A stretch of 64,000 bases of DNA, taken from positions 32,085 to 96,084 of the forward strand of contig NZ_CALPDG010000011.1 of assembly GCF_943193195.1 (NCBI RefSeq), written 5' to 3'. The DNA is from Mediterraneibacter agrestimuris. Lineage in GTDB: Bacteria > Bacillota > Clostridia > Lachnospirales > Lachnospiraceae. Under the pieces are notes generated by a model. That model saw only the letters and a program-made list of their open reading frames with translations. It did not search any database and was not told where the DNA came from. The position numbers and the translations under genes are program-made. Shown one piece after another: positions 32,145 to 41,074 of this stretch. Every line of letters begins with the position of its first letter. The first letter of the stretch is position 1.

Positions 32145-33055
32145 GCTATATGACCCGCTTAAACCGCGCCTTTTCAAAAGCTCCGATACTGCAGCTTTCA
32201 GAACAAACTTCATATGTACTGTTCAGCGACTGTCACCGGGGCACAGGCAATTCAAATGATAATTTTTTAAAGAACCGGACTCTCTACTATGCCGCCTTAA
32301 CTTATTATGAACAAGAAGATTATACCTATATTGAACTTGGAGACGGTGACGAACTTTGGGAAAACCGCTGTTACTCCCGGATCATTGACATTTACCGCGA
32401 TATCTTTCTAATGTTCAAAAAATTGCATGAAGAAAACCGATTGTATTTGCTCTACGGCAACCATGACCACTGTAAAAAGAACAGACGCTATTGCAAAAAA
32501 CACTGCAGCACATATCAGCCTTCTTATATCTGCTGCAATAAGTGTCATACATCTGAAAAGCCTGCTGATCCCGGACACTACATCTCGCTTCTTCCCTGCA
32601 TGCAGTTCTTTCCCGCACTAATTCTGAAAAATGCACAGACAGGAACTGAACTATATCTGACTCACGGACACCAGGCAGATTTCCTGAACAGTACGCTGGC
32701 TCCCTTATCCGGTTTTCTCGTCCGCTGGATTTGGAAACCATTGGAACACCTTGGTGTACAGGATCCTACCAGCGCCGCAAGAAATTACACCCGCAAACAG
32801 ACAACTGAGAAGCGCCTCACTCAGTGGGCACGTCAAAATCATAAAATTCTCATCGCAGGACATACACACCGCCCTATGACCGGAAGCCCCGCTTCCCCTT
32901 ACTTTAATACAGGAAGCTGCGTTCACCCAGAGAGCATTACCTGTATCGAGATCTCCGGCAATGCCCTGTTACTTGTCCGTTGGCGGTTGGATACAAAAAA
33001 AAATAGAACTATATATGTAAAGCGGGAAGTTCTGGAACATGTTATTTTATGGTGA
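32141..33055 (+). CDS. Metallophosphoesterase family protein
   Basis: 304-residue calcineurin-like phosphoesterase. The metal-binding motifs are clear: FSDCHRG (replacing the usual DxH), ELGDGDELWE (GDxx), YGNHDH, LTHGHQADF and AGHTHRP. It is closest to the UDP-2,3-diacylglucosamine hydrolase/YkuE-like branch, but lipid A is not expected in this organism, so the substrate is open. The C-terminal part has no membrane segment. A cysteine-rich stretch (SYICCNKCHTSEK) sits in the middle and might bind metal. It forms an operon with the DUF4474 gene, ending in a strong terminator. Confidence 0.9.
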   Translation: MSYMTRLNRAFSKAPILQLSEQTSYVLFSDCHRGTGNSNDNFLKNRTLYYAALTYYEQEDYTYIELGDGDELWENRCYSRIIDIYRDIFLMFKKLHEENRLYLLYGNHDHCKKNRRYCKKHCSTYQPSYICCNKCHTSEKPADPGHYISLLPCMQFFPALILKNAQTGTELYLTHGHQADFLNSTLAPLSGFLVRWIWKPLEHLGVQDPTSAARNYTRKQTTEKRLTQWARQNHKILIAGHTHRPMTGSPASPYFNTGSCVHPESITCIEISGNALLLVRWRLDTKKNRTIYVKREVLEHVILW

Positions 33056-33060
33056 AACAA

Positions 33061-33112
33061 AAAACCGGCATCATTGAGAAAAAATCCTGTTCTCAACCGT
33101 GCCGGTTTTTTT
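33061..33112. terminator. Bidirectional terminator between metallophosphoesterase and foldase genes
   Basis: AAAACCGGCA (33061-33070) pairs with TGCCGGTTTT (33100-33109), with an inner stem TTGAGAA/TTCTCAA, followed by T residues. It also has A residues on the other side for the minus-strand gene. Confidence 0.85.
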
Positions 33113-33144
33113 ACTAATACTTATTTTGGTAACAAACATAAGGA

Positions 33145-34248
33145 TTACTCTGCATCCGGAATCTCATCATACTGGTCATTACTTTCCTTAATTGTCACAC
33201 CCTGCTTTGCAAAATCAATCTTGTCCCATATTTTCTCATCTTCATTGATTTGTGAATTTTTTCTCCACTTCTCAATCAGACCATCATACTGCTCTTTCTT
33301 GCGCTCTTCAACAATATTCTTCTTTTCCTGATCTGTCGCCCCACGGTCTAACAGACTTGTCAGCTTACCGACATACAGACCATAATCCGATTCAATCACA
33401 TCTGTCACGCCGCCTTCCGTCTCCAATGCATCCACCGCTTCTACCAGCTTTGCATCAGGTGAAACAGAATCAGAATCAAATGTTGTAGATTGTACTTCAT
33501 ATCCTGCTGCCTGTGCTGCCGCGTCAATATCTTTTGCGTCACTGTCTTTCAAATTTTTCGCAAATTCCTGGGCAGTCTTCTTGAGATCCTTTTTCTCCTC
33601 GTCTGTCATATCTTTACTATTACCCTCTTCATCTTTTGTAGAATATGCAAAATAGACATACTTCATACTCTTCTGAGCGGCTTCCTCATCAGACACTTCT
33701 TCATCCACACCTTCCTTCATCGGTGCATCCATCTTATAAGCAATTGTCGTCAGGCGCAGGTACTCTTCTACATATTTCTGATAACCGGAAACTGCCTCCT
33801 TATCCTCTAAGGCATTGTCCTCATCAAACTTGACTGCCGCTTCCTGAATATCCTTCAATTCCTCTTCTGTTAATACTACCTCATACTCACTTGCATGCTG
33901 CTTCATCAAATAAAGGTTCTCCAGGGATGTCAGCAGACTTTCCTTCACCGACTCTTCATATGTCGTTCCTTCCTCATCTACCTGCTGTGTCCACATTGCC
34001 TCTCCTGAAGTTCCCATCATACTTGCATAATAACTCTCATACTGTGCCTGCTGCATTCTCGCATAGAAGTTTGCCATTCCCGCTGTAATCTCATCATTCC
34101 CCACGGTTGCCACAACTTCGTCACTATCGAAAGAACCACAGCCTGTCATAGTTGCCATAACCAGCATTCCTGCCAAACCTGCTGCCGTTCTTTTAAACAT
34201 CTGTCTCATAACTACACTGTGCGCCGTCTTCTTTATCTTCTGCGGCAC
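33145..34248 (-). CDS. PrsA/SurA-like foldase lipoprotein
   Basis: Extracytoplasmic chaperone-type lipoprotein of about 355-368 residues. The signal peptide ends in the lipobox MATMTGCG, and the mature part begins DEVVATVGNDEITAGMANFYARM, typical of SurA-N/PrsA N-terminal domains. The region around residues 190-290 is helical and acidic, and I do not see a clear parvulin PPIase domain, so isomerase activity is uncertain. Two starts are possible: a GTG at 34248 (AAGGAG only three bases away) or an ATG at 34209 (MRQMFKRTAAG, no Shine-Dalgarno). It is the third gene after pth and mfd, 58 bases downstream of mfd. Confidence 0.85.
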   Translation of the reverse strand: MPQKIKKTAHSVVMRQMFKRTAAGLAGMLVMATMTGCGSFDSDEVVATVGNDEITAGMANFYARMQQAQYESYYASMMGTSGEAMWTQQVDEEGTTYEESVKESLLTSLENLYLMKQHASEYEVVLTEEELKDIQEAAVKFDEDNALEDKEAVSGYQKYVEEYLRLTTIAYKMDAPMKEGVDEEVSDEEAAQKSMKYVYFAYSTKDEEGNSKDMTDEEKKDLKKTAQEFAKNLKDSDAKDIDAAAQAAGYEVQSTTFDSDSVSPDAKLVEAVDALETEGGVTDVIESDYGLYVGKLTSLLDRGATDQEKKNIVEERKKEQYDGLIEKWRKNSQINEDEKIWDKIDFAKQGVTIKESNDQYDEIPDAE

Positions 34249-34306
34249 ACACTCCTTTCCGTATCTCAGTCTAAATATTTTTCTTATATATTATAAAACT
34301 TCTTTC

Positions 34307-37300
34307 TTATTCTAACAAGCCTTTTATATCATTTAACAGCTTTTTCACAAGTTCCAGTGTATCTTCATCCTTCTCACGCTTATTTTTCCCATTTCTCTGA
34401 TACAGGAAAAAAGGCGGATTCTCCGGCTTAAACACGAGAGAATTGCCGTAGGACTGAATCAGCAGCGGAATCTTCTGCGGCTCTACCTTTGCATTTTCAT
34501 GCATAATAAACTTAAGCTCATCATTTTTTTGCTCCACCCCAGTCACATAAGCCGAGTGAGCCAGCGCCTTCAAAGCCGCAATCTTCAAAAGCTGCTGCAC
34601 CTTCTTCGGAATATCTCCAAAACGGTCGATCAGTTCTTCCACCATATCGTCCATTTCCTCTTCATTCTCAATTCCGGCAATTCTCTTATAAATATCCAGC
34701 TTCTGGAATTCATTCGGTATATATCCATTTGGGATATAAGCGTCCACATTCAGATCCATTGTAGTAGCAAATACATACTCGTCCAGTTCTCCCTTCTCCT
34801 GTTTCACCGCCTCTCCCAGCATCTTACAGTACAAATCATATCCAACAGCTTCCATATGTCCGTGCTGCTCCGCGCCAAGAAGATTTCCGGCTCCCCGGAT
34901 TTCCAGATCCCGCATAGCAATCTTAAATCCCGAACCAAGATCCGTAAATTCCCGAATTGCTGCCAGACGCTTTTCCGCCACCTCTTTGAGCAGTTTATCC
35001 CGTCTGTAGAGAAGAAATGCATAAGCCATGCGGTTAGAGCGCCCTACACGTCCGCGGAGCTGATATAACTGAGAAAGTCCCATCTTATCCGCATCGTGGA
35101 TAATCATTGTATTGGCATTAGCTATATCAAGCCCTGTTTCAATAATTGTTGTAGATACCAGTACGTCAATGTCGCCGTTGATAAAATCGTACATGATATT
35201 TTCCAGCTGACGCTCATTCATCTGTCCGTGGGCGAACGTGACATTTACATCAGGAACCAGCTTCTGAATCCGTCCTGCCACATCCGCAATGTCGCCAACC
35301 CGGTTGTATACATAATACACCTGTCCGTCACGAGAAATCTCCCGCTCAATTGCTTCTCTGACCATCTCGTCATTGTATTCCATGACATAAGTCTGAATCG
35401 GCATCCTGTCCATAGGCGCCTCTTCCAGTACACTCATATCACGGATTCCGATCAGACTCATATGCAGTGTTCGAGGAATCGGTGTTGCAGTCAGTGTAAG
35501 TACATCAATATTATCCCGTAATCTTTTAATCTTCTCCTTGTGGGTCACGCCGAATCTCTGTTCTTCATCAATGATCAAAAGTCCCAGATCCTTGTACTGC
35601 ACATCTTTGGACAACACACGGTGGGTTCCGATCACCACATCCACCAGTCCCTTTTTCAAATCCTCAACCGTCTTTTTTTGCTCCGCCGGCGTACGGAAAC
35701 GGCACAGCAGATCTACCCGCACCGGAAAATCCTTCATCCGCTGAGAGAATGTATTGTAATGCTGCTGCGCTAATATCGTTGTGGGCACAAGATAAACGAC
35801 CTGTTTCCCCTCTTGTACTGCTTTGAATGCCGCACGGATCGCAATCTCTGTCTTTCCAAATCCCACGTCCCCGCAGATCAGACGATCCATGATCTTGTGG
35901 CTTTCCATATCCTTTTTTGTATCTTCGATTGCCTGTATCTGATCATCTGTCTCTTCAAACGGAAACATTTCTTCAAATTCCTTCTGCCATACCGTATCCG
36001 GCTCGTATACATAGCCATCCGCCTGCTGCCGCGCCGCATACAGTTCCACCAAGTCCTTCGCCACAATTTTCACAGCCTTTCGGACCTGATTTTTCGTCTT
36101 TGTCCACTGGCTCGTGCCAAGCTTGTTCAGCGTCGGTTTCTTTGCGTCTTTGCCTGCATATTTCTGGATCAAATCCAACTGAGTCGCCGGAATATAAAGA
36201 TTTCCGTCACCTGCATAGGTAATCTTCATATAATCCTTTGTAATCTTATCTATTTCTATCTTCTCGATTCCCTGATAAATTCCCAGACCGTGATTCTCAT
36301 GCACCACATAGTCACCGGTCTTTAACTCCGAAAAATTCTGAATCTTCTGCCCGTCATACTGCTTCCGCTTCTTTTTCTTCTTTTTCCGTCCAAAAATATC
36401 TGACTCTGCAATGACCATAAACTTCAGCATCGGATACTCATATCCTTCGTTTACATGCCCATAAGTAACAAGTATCTCGCCTTCCTTCACTTCCCGCTCA
36501 GTTTCCTCACTGTAAAAACTGCTCAGGTCATAATCCCGCAAATCCTCCGCCAGACGTCTCGCCCTTGTGCGTGAGCCGGACAGCAAAACAACACGGTATC
36601 CACTGCGCTTCAGGCGCTTTAAATCCCGTGTCAGCATCTCAAAACTGTTGTTATATGGATTCACACTTTTTGTATGAATAGAGTAAGTTTTTCTAACCGT
36701 AAAACTGCCGCATTTAGATTCCAGTGTAGTAAATCCGATACTGCTGTAATCATTGATTTTCTCCACAATTGAGTCTGGTGAAAATACCTGCAAATCACCG
36801 CTCTCACCATAGATTCCTCGGTTAGTTCCGCTTTCTGCCTCTGCCCAGTCTATATCCTCCTCCGAAAATGTATCCCTTTCACCAATTCCCCGGTTTATAA
36901 GACTCTTTCGATACTCCGCCTCCACTTCTGTGCATCGTTCGATCAGACGGACAGGTTCATCCAGAAACAGCAGTGTATTCTTCCTCGGAAAATAGTCCAG
37001 AAAAGACACACACGACTGTTCATCCCCTGTCAGCTCTGACGCCGGGTAGATGATAATCTCTTCCAGGTTCTCGATGGAACGCTGGCTTTCCACATCAAAT
37101 GCCCGCAGAGAATCAATCTCATCTCCCCACCACTCGATCCGCACCGGTACTTCCTCTGTCAGCGGGTAAATATCCAGGATCCCGCCGCGGACAGCAAACT
37201 GTCCAGGTCCTTCAATCTCAATTTCACGTACATATCCCATCTCTGCCAGCAGGTACTGCAGTTCAGTCAAGTCCACGGCATCCCCGGATTTCAGACTAAT

Positions 37301-37717
37301 CTGGCTGCCTGAAAATTCCTCCAGAGGAAGAAGCCCGTCCAGGAGCGCGTCCGCCGTCGTAATAACTGTCAGTTCTTCCTCTTTCTCTGCTTCGATCAAT
37401 GCACGTACCGCTTCCATCCGCTGCCCGAGCAGGTATTTTCCCTTAATATCAGCATGATAAAACAGCAAATCCTTTGCCGGATAATAATACACGTTATCAT
37501 CCAAAAAACGATATTCATCATATGCCTGTTTTGCCTTTTCATCACTGGAAAAGACCCCCAGACGATATCTGACACCGCCGCCGAGAGCGTACATCAAATG
37601 TGTCTTCTGGGAGCTCACACAGCCTGCGATCTGCACCATTCCATATTCTTTTGTCCGCGTCTTAATAATCTCTTCGTAATCCGCCAGTTCTGCAAGCGGC
37701 ATTGTCAATGCTCTCAT
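34307..37717 (-). CDS. mfd: Transcription-repair coupling factor
   Basis: SF2 translocase that removes stalled RNA polymerase and recruits UvrA to the lesion. The 1136-residue protein has the UvrB-homology N-terminus (MRALTMPLAELADYEEI), the RNA-polymerase-interaction domain near NFSELKTGDYVVHENHGLG, helicase motifs GDVGFGKTEIA (Walker A), DEEQRFGV (motif II), TLTATPIPRT and the second lobe with RGRVGRSNRMAYAF, then the TRCF domain. Length is standard. It lies five bases after pth, a widespread Bacillota pairing. Confidence 0.97.
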   Translation of the reverse strand: MRALTMPLAELADYEEIIKTRTKEYGMVQIAGCVSSQKTHLMYALGGGVRYRLGVFSSDEKAKQAYDEYRFLDDNVYYYPAKDLLFYHADIKGKYLLGQRMEAVRALIEAEKEEELTVITTADALLDGLLPLEEFSGSQISLKSGDAVDLTELQYLLAEMGYVREIEIEGPGQFAVRGGILDIYPLTEEVPVRIEWWGDEIDSLRAFDVESQRSIENLEEIIIYPASELTGDEQSCVSFLDYFPRKNTLLFLDEPVRLIERCTEVEAEYRKSLINRGIGERDTFSEEDIDWAEAESGTNRGIYGESGDLQVFSPDSIVEKINDYSSIGFTTLESKCGSFTVRKTYSIHTKSVNPYNNSFEMLTRDLKRLKRSGYRVVLLSGSRTRARRLAEDLRDYDLSSFYSEETEREVKEGEILVTYGHVNEGYEYPMLKFMVIAESDIFGRKKKKKKRKQYDGQKIQNFSELKTGDYVVHENHGLGIYQGIEKIEIDKITKDYMKITYAGDGNLYIPATQLDLIQKYAGKDAKKPTLNKLGTSQWTKTKNQVRKAVKIVAKDLVELYAARQQADGYVYEPDTVWQKEFEEMFPFEETDDQIQAIEDTKKDMESHKIMDRLICGDVGFGKTEIAIRAAFKAVQEGKQVVYLVPTTILAQQHYNTFSQRMKDFPVRVDLLCRFRTPAEQKKTVEDLKKGLVDVVIGTHRVLSKDVQYKDLGLLIIDEEQRFGVTHKEKIKRLRDNIDVLTLTATPIPRTLHMSLIGIRDMSVLEEAPMDRMPIQTYVMEYNDEMVREAIEREISRDGQVYYVYNRVGDIADVAGRIQKLVPDVNVTFAHGQMNERQLENIMYDFINGDIDVLVSTTIIETGLDIANANTMIIHDADKMGLSQLYQLRGRVGRSNRMAYAFLLYRRDKLLKEVAEKRLAAIREFTDLGSGFKIAMRDLEIRGAGNLLGAEQHGHMEAVGYDLYCKMLGEAVKQEKGELDEYVFATTMDLNVDAYIPNGYIPNEFQKLDIYKRIAGIENEEEMDDMVEELIDRFGDIPKKVQQLLKIAALKALAHSAYVTGVEQKNDELKFIMHENAKVEPQKIPLLIQSYGNSLVFKPENPPFFLYQRNGKNKREKDEDTLELVKKLLNDIKGLLE

Positions 37718-37722
37718 AATTG

Positions 37723-38301
37723 TTATGCTTCCTTCTTTTTCCGGTTATATTCATTCATTGCTTCTGTTATCTTGTCCTGAACGATCAATTCGGCGGCATG
37801 TATCGCCTTATCATATCCCCCGTCCATCAGTTCCTGTTCCGCCTTAGAAAAATGCCCCAGCACATAATCCGCCAGATCATATTTCGGCGGTTTTTCACCG
37901 ACACCTACTTTAATCCGCGGGAACACCTGACCGCCCAGATGTGCGATGATATTTTTGATCCCGTTATGCCCTCCGGCGCTTCCCTTCGCACGGATCCGGA
38001 TCTGACCGTTATCCAGACTGACATCGTCATAAATGACAAGCAGTTCCCCTTCTTCATCTATTTTATAGTAATCCAAAAGACTTCGCACACTCTCGCCGCT
38101 TAAGTTCATATATGTCTGAGGCTTCGCCAGAATCACCTTCTGCCCCTCTATCATTCCCTTGCCGATATAGGCCCGGTGCTTCTTGACGTCTACAGAAATA
38201 TTATATTTCTCCGCCAGTCTGTCTATCACTTCAAATCCTACATTATGTCTTGTTCCTTCGTATTCCTTAGATGGATTGCCAAGACCTACGATAATAAACA
38301 T
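37723..38301 (-). CDS. pth: Peptidyl-tRNA hydrolase
   Basis: Releases tRNA from dropped-off peptidyl-tRNA by hydrolysing the ester bond. I start at the ATG at 38301 (MFIIVGLGNPSKEYEG), since GAGGTG lies six bases before it; a GTG nine bases further up overlaps that Shine-Dalgarno. Visible catalytic residues are N9 in GLGNP and H19 in TRHNVGF, plus KPQTYMNLSG and GGHNGIKNI with its asparagine. About 192 residues is normal. It precedes mfd by five bases, so the order pth-mfd-foldase forms one likely operon. Confidence 0.96.
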   Translation of the reverse strand: MFIIVGLGNPSKEYEGTRHNVGFEVIDRLAEKYNISVDVKKHRAYIGKGMIEGQKVILAKPQTYMNLSGESVRSLLDYYKIDEEGELLVIYDDVSLDNGQIRIRAKGSAGGHNGIKNIIAHLGGQVFPRIKVGVGEKPPKYDLADYVLGHFSKAEQELMDGGYDKAIHAAELIVQDKITEAMNEYNRKKKEA

Positions 38302-38466
38302 ATTCTTCACCTCAAATAAATTTACGTTTTCTAATATTTACGCCGCTATTTATTGTACATGAATCCGGCGGCTTTGTCACGGGGATATCACACTTTTATG
38401 GGAATAAATCCCTTTTGTTCTACATATATTAATAAAAAATCGTTATTAACATATCAGGGGGCACTT

Positions 38467-38901
38467 ATGAGATCTAAGACGAAAATTGTTGTTCTTCACA
38501 TGAAAGAAATTATATACACCGCTGTTTTTCTTGCGCTTGGCATCCTGCTTATCTTTCTGCTTGTATTTATGTTCAGACCAGGAAGCGGCAAGAAAGCAGC
38601 CGGTGCTGACAAACAATACACTCCCGGTATCTATACTTCCACACTTACACTGAATAATACCAATCTGGAAGTAGAAGTCACAACAGGTGAATCCCGGATA
38701 GAGTCCATTCGTTTTGCTAATCTGGATGAAACTGTTACTACCATGTTTCCGCTGATCCAGCCTGCCATTGAAGAAATTGCCGACCAGATTTACGAGACCC
38801 AGTCACTGGAAAATATCAAAATATCCGATGAGACCCCATATACTTCTCAAGTCATTCTGGATGCCATCTCTGAAGCATTAGGAAAAGCCGCAGCTGATTG
38901 A
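38467..38901 (+). CDS. Membrane-anchored FMN-binding-like protein of unknown function
   Basis: 144-residue protein with one N-terminal membrane segment (about residues 15-37, IYTAVFLALGILLIFLLVF in part) followed by an extracytoplasmic domain starting YTPGIYTSTLTLNNTNLEVEV. This pattern resembles short FMN-binding-domain-like proteins, but I see no covalent-flavin SGAT-type motif. It is a single gene between convergent and divergent neighbours. The start is set by AGGGGGG six bases upstream of the ATG. Its terminator overlaps the last codons (38881-38915). The role is unknown. Confidence 0.75.
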   Translation: MRSKTKIVVLHMKEIIYTAVFLALGILLIFLLVFMFRPGSGKKAAGADKQYTPGIYTSTLTLNNTNLEVEVTTGESRIESIRFANLDETVTTMFPLIQPAIEEIADQIYETQSLENIKISDETPYTSQVILDAISEALGKAAAD

Positions 38902-38915
38902 TCTGCGGCTTTTCC
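38881..38915. terminator. Bidirectional terminator overlapping a stop codon
   Basis: GGAAAAGCCGCAG (38881-38893) and CTGCGGCTTTTCC (38903-38915) form a perfect 13-bp stem whose loop holds the stop codon of the plus-strand gene; it also ends the minus-strand DUF6773-like gene. Confidence 0.8.
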
Positions 38916-38919
38916 GTTG

Positions 38920-39363
38920 CTATTTTTTAGTTTCATATTTTGCATTTTTGTATTTAACAGCTATACAAATAAGTAAAGTAACAATAATACATGTTGGAAA
39001 TAATACACAAAAATATTTCATAAAAAGTATAAAGCAAACTTTAAACTCCACACTATCCTTGATAAAAACAGCTACTGGAGAAATCAGCGAAAAAGCAAAA
39101 GCAAAAATAAACCCATATAGAAACAGTAAATATAACGTAGCTCCTTTAAGTTTCCATAGGTCTTGCCTTATATAGCCTACGGTTGCCCATGTTCCTCCTA
39201 TTACCATTGCTATAAATTCCCCCATAATTGAAGTTATGTACATATTAAAAACGAATAATTGTATTACAATTGTTACAATCAAAATAATATATGTAACTAT
39301 AAATGCAGGACTTTCAGCCCTTTGTCTTTTTCTCTGTTCTTCGTTATCTTTACAAAAAAACAT
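38920..39363 (-). CDS. DUF6773-like four-helix membrane protein
   Basis: 147-residue protein with four hydrophobic segments, at about residues 20-45 and 50-68, then 78-103 and 117-137, flanked by basic ends (NEEQRKRQRAES and VKYKNAKYETKK). This matches the DUF6773 family, small membrane proteins that often sit beside a helix-turn-helix regulator gene. Function is unknown. The ATG at 39363 is chosen because GGAGG lies six bases upstream; a GTG at 39375 would place that Shine-Dalgarno inside the gene. The region around it is AT-rich compared with the dcw genes. Confidence 0.72.
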   Translation of the reverse strand: MFFCKDNEEQRKRQRAESPAFIVTYIILIVTIVIQLFVFNMYITSIMGEFIAMVIGGTWATVGYIRQDLWKLKGATLYLLFLYGFIFAFAFSLISPVAVFIKDSVEFKVCFILFMKYFCVLFPTCIIVTLLICIAVKYKNAKYETKK

Positions 39364-39421
39364 TTTAACCTCCACTTCTCCGCCTTTCAGCTAGCAACAT
39401 AAATAATTATAAAAATAAGCC

Positions 39422-39874
39422 TTACAGATTCATCCGCAGATATATCATATCTACAAGCTGTATTCCCTCTTCATAAATGGGATGGTCATAATTGTCCACA
39501 AAGAAATTTTTCATCACATGGGATTTCCGAAACCCACATTTCTCATAAAAAGGAATCGTCAGTTGACTGTCCCCTGTTCCAGCCTGCAGCACATCAAAGG
39601 AATCTGTGTATTGCTTCTTCACGAATTCAATCATTGCTCTGCCATATCCTTTTTTCTGACTCTCTGGCGCAACTGCCAAATTTTTAATTTCCAAAATCCG
39701 TTTCCCCTCTTCTTGCCCCTCATCAGTCACAACACAAACTACTTTTACATCCTGTTCTTCCAGCACATACATGGTTCCTCTGTTCAGATAGCTTTCAATC
39801 ATACTCTCCTGCTCATCCGCAAGGAGAAGAAGCGGCAAATATTTCTTTTTATTTTCAATTATCTCACAAATCAT
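39422..39874 (-). CDS. GNAT family N-acetyltransferase
   Basis: 150-residue acetyl-CoA-dependent acyltransferase. The acetyl-CoA loop is AVAPESQKKGYGRAMIEFV (R/QxxGxG/A pattern), preceded by LEIKNLAV, and the C-terminal motif FYEKCGFRKSHVMKNFFVD is typical of GNAT proteins. The acceptor substrate cannot be inferred. It overlaps the preceding regulator gene by 11 bases and is therefore coupled to it. The regulator is the likely control for this pair. Confidence 0.9.
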   Translation of the reverse strand: MICEIIENKKKYLPLLLLADEQESMIESYLNRGTMYVLEEQDVKVVCVVTDEGQEEGKRILEIKNLAVAPESQKKGYGRAMIEFVKKQYTDSFDVLQAGTGDSQLTIPFYEKCGFRKSHVMKNFFVDNYDHPIYEEGIQLVDMIYLRMNL

Positions 39875-40928
39875 CCTTCATATTTCCTTTACAATTCAAC
39901 AGATTCTTTATTTCCGGCTCTTCCAGTATATATGCCGTATCTTCATCCTGACGGATACTGTCGATCAATACTTCCTGTAATTTTGATCCGAAGGTTTTGT
40001 CAGCCTCCTTTGTCTGAATATGGCGGTATAACGGAGACTGATTGATATTCCACTTCCGGGTAAGTGATTTCAACATGGAACTCATCACTTTTGCCGCCTT
40101 TACACGTTGTTTTGTTGCAGAATAAAACAGTGCATGAGCAGCATAAGAGTTATACTCCCACAAATCGAATAACTTTGCACTATTTTTAGAAACATTGGCT
40201 ATATATTCTGCATCTTCCATACGATTTTCTTTAATTGCAATTTCCAGAAGCAGCATCAAAATATTATAAATATTACTGGTAACAAGCAACATCTGTTCCT
40301 CTGCCATTTTAGCTGCCGCACCCAAATCTCCTGTTTCTATCCACAAACCAATCTGAAGCTGTTTTTTATCAAAAAAATCCTTATCCGGCAGCGAATCCAG
40401 TAATTCCTGTGCTTGTTCATACTCTTTCCGTTTTCTGTACTTTGAAATCAACATTGCCTTCGCCTGATTTCTCACAGCGCTGTCCTGACTATCTAAAACA
40501 CGGCGATACAACGCTTCTATCGTATTTTGATACTCTTCCCTTCCTTTTATTTTCATATTCATGACCAGCAGCCCTTCTAATAAAGTGGCTGTCTTTAAAA
40601 TCAACGGATAACAGGTTGGAAACTGCCTGATTTTATCCTGTGCAATATCGAAAACCTTGTCGATTCCTTCCTTTTCAGCCATCTCCGCCAAATAATTCAT
40701 AAACAATCCAATCTCTTTCTCTGACAGATCATCTTGAAAAGATAACAACGTATTCAGATCCGTATCCAACAGTCTTGCCAAAGCCGGAAGCAGTGTAATA
40801 TCTGGATAAGACATACCTTTCTCCCACTTATTTACGGCGGGAGCCGTCACTCCTAGATATGCAGCCATCTGTTCTTGAGTTAATTTTTTTGCAGTACGGC
40901 GTTCTTTGATAATTTCATTTATTTTCAC
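39864..40928 (-). CDS. Helix-turn-helix transcriptional regulator with helical C-terminal domain
   Basis: About 354-residue regulator. The N-terminal XRE-type helix-turn-helix is clear: RRTAKKLTQEQMAAYLGVTAPAVNKWEKG followed by PDITLLPALARLL (quoted in parts). The remainder is helical with TPR-like repeats (ALYRRVLDSQDSAV, EYEQAQELLDSLP), as in multidomain regulators that may sense a peptide. I use the GTG at 40928, since AGGAGG lies nine bases upstream and it gives the short MKINEIIKERR N-terminus; a longer frame reads through the leader. It is co-transcribed with the acetyltransferase gene. Confidence 0.85.
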   Translation of the reverse strand: MKINEIIKERRTAKKLTQEQMAAYLGVTAPAVNKWEKGMSYPDITLLPALARLLDTDLNTLLSFQDDLSEKEIGLFMNYLAEMAEKEGIDKVFDIAQDKIRQFPTCYPLILKTATLLEGLLVMNMKIKGREEYQNTIEALYRRVLDSQDSAVRNQAKAMLISKYRKRKEYEQAQELLDSLPDKDFFDKKQLQIGLWIETGDLGAAAKMAEEQMLLVTSNIYNILMLLLEIAIKENRMEDAEYIANVSKNSAKLFDLWEYNSYAAHALFYSATKQRVKAAKVMSSMLKSLTRKWNINQSPLYRHIQTKEADKTFGSKLQEVLIDSIRQDEDTAYILEEPEIKNLLNCKGNMKDDL

Positions 40929-41074
40929 AATATTTTTCCTCCTGGACCAATGGACAAATGATACGTTTCTAATTAAATTATAATTCTCCGTCCGCCATAT
41001 CACAATTAACCGCTTATTAAATAATAGTGTAAAAAATTAACTACTGGTGAATATAAACATACATCACATTTTTT

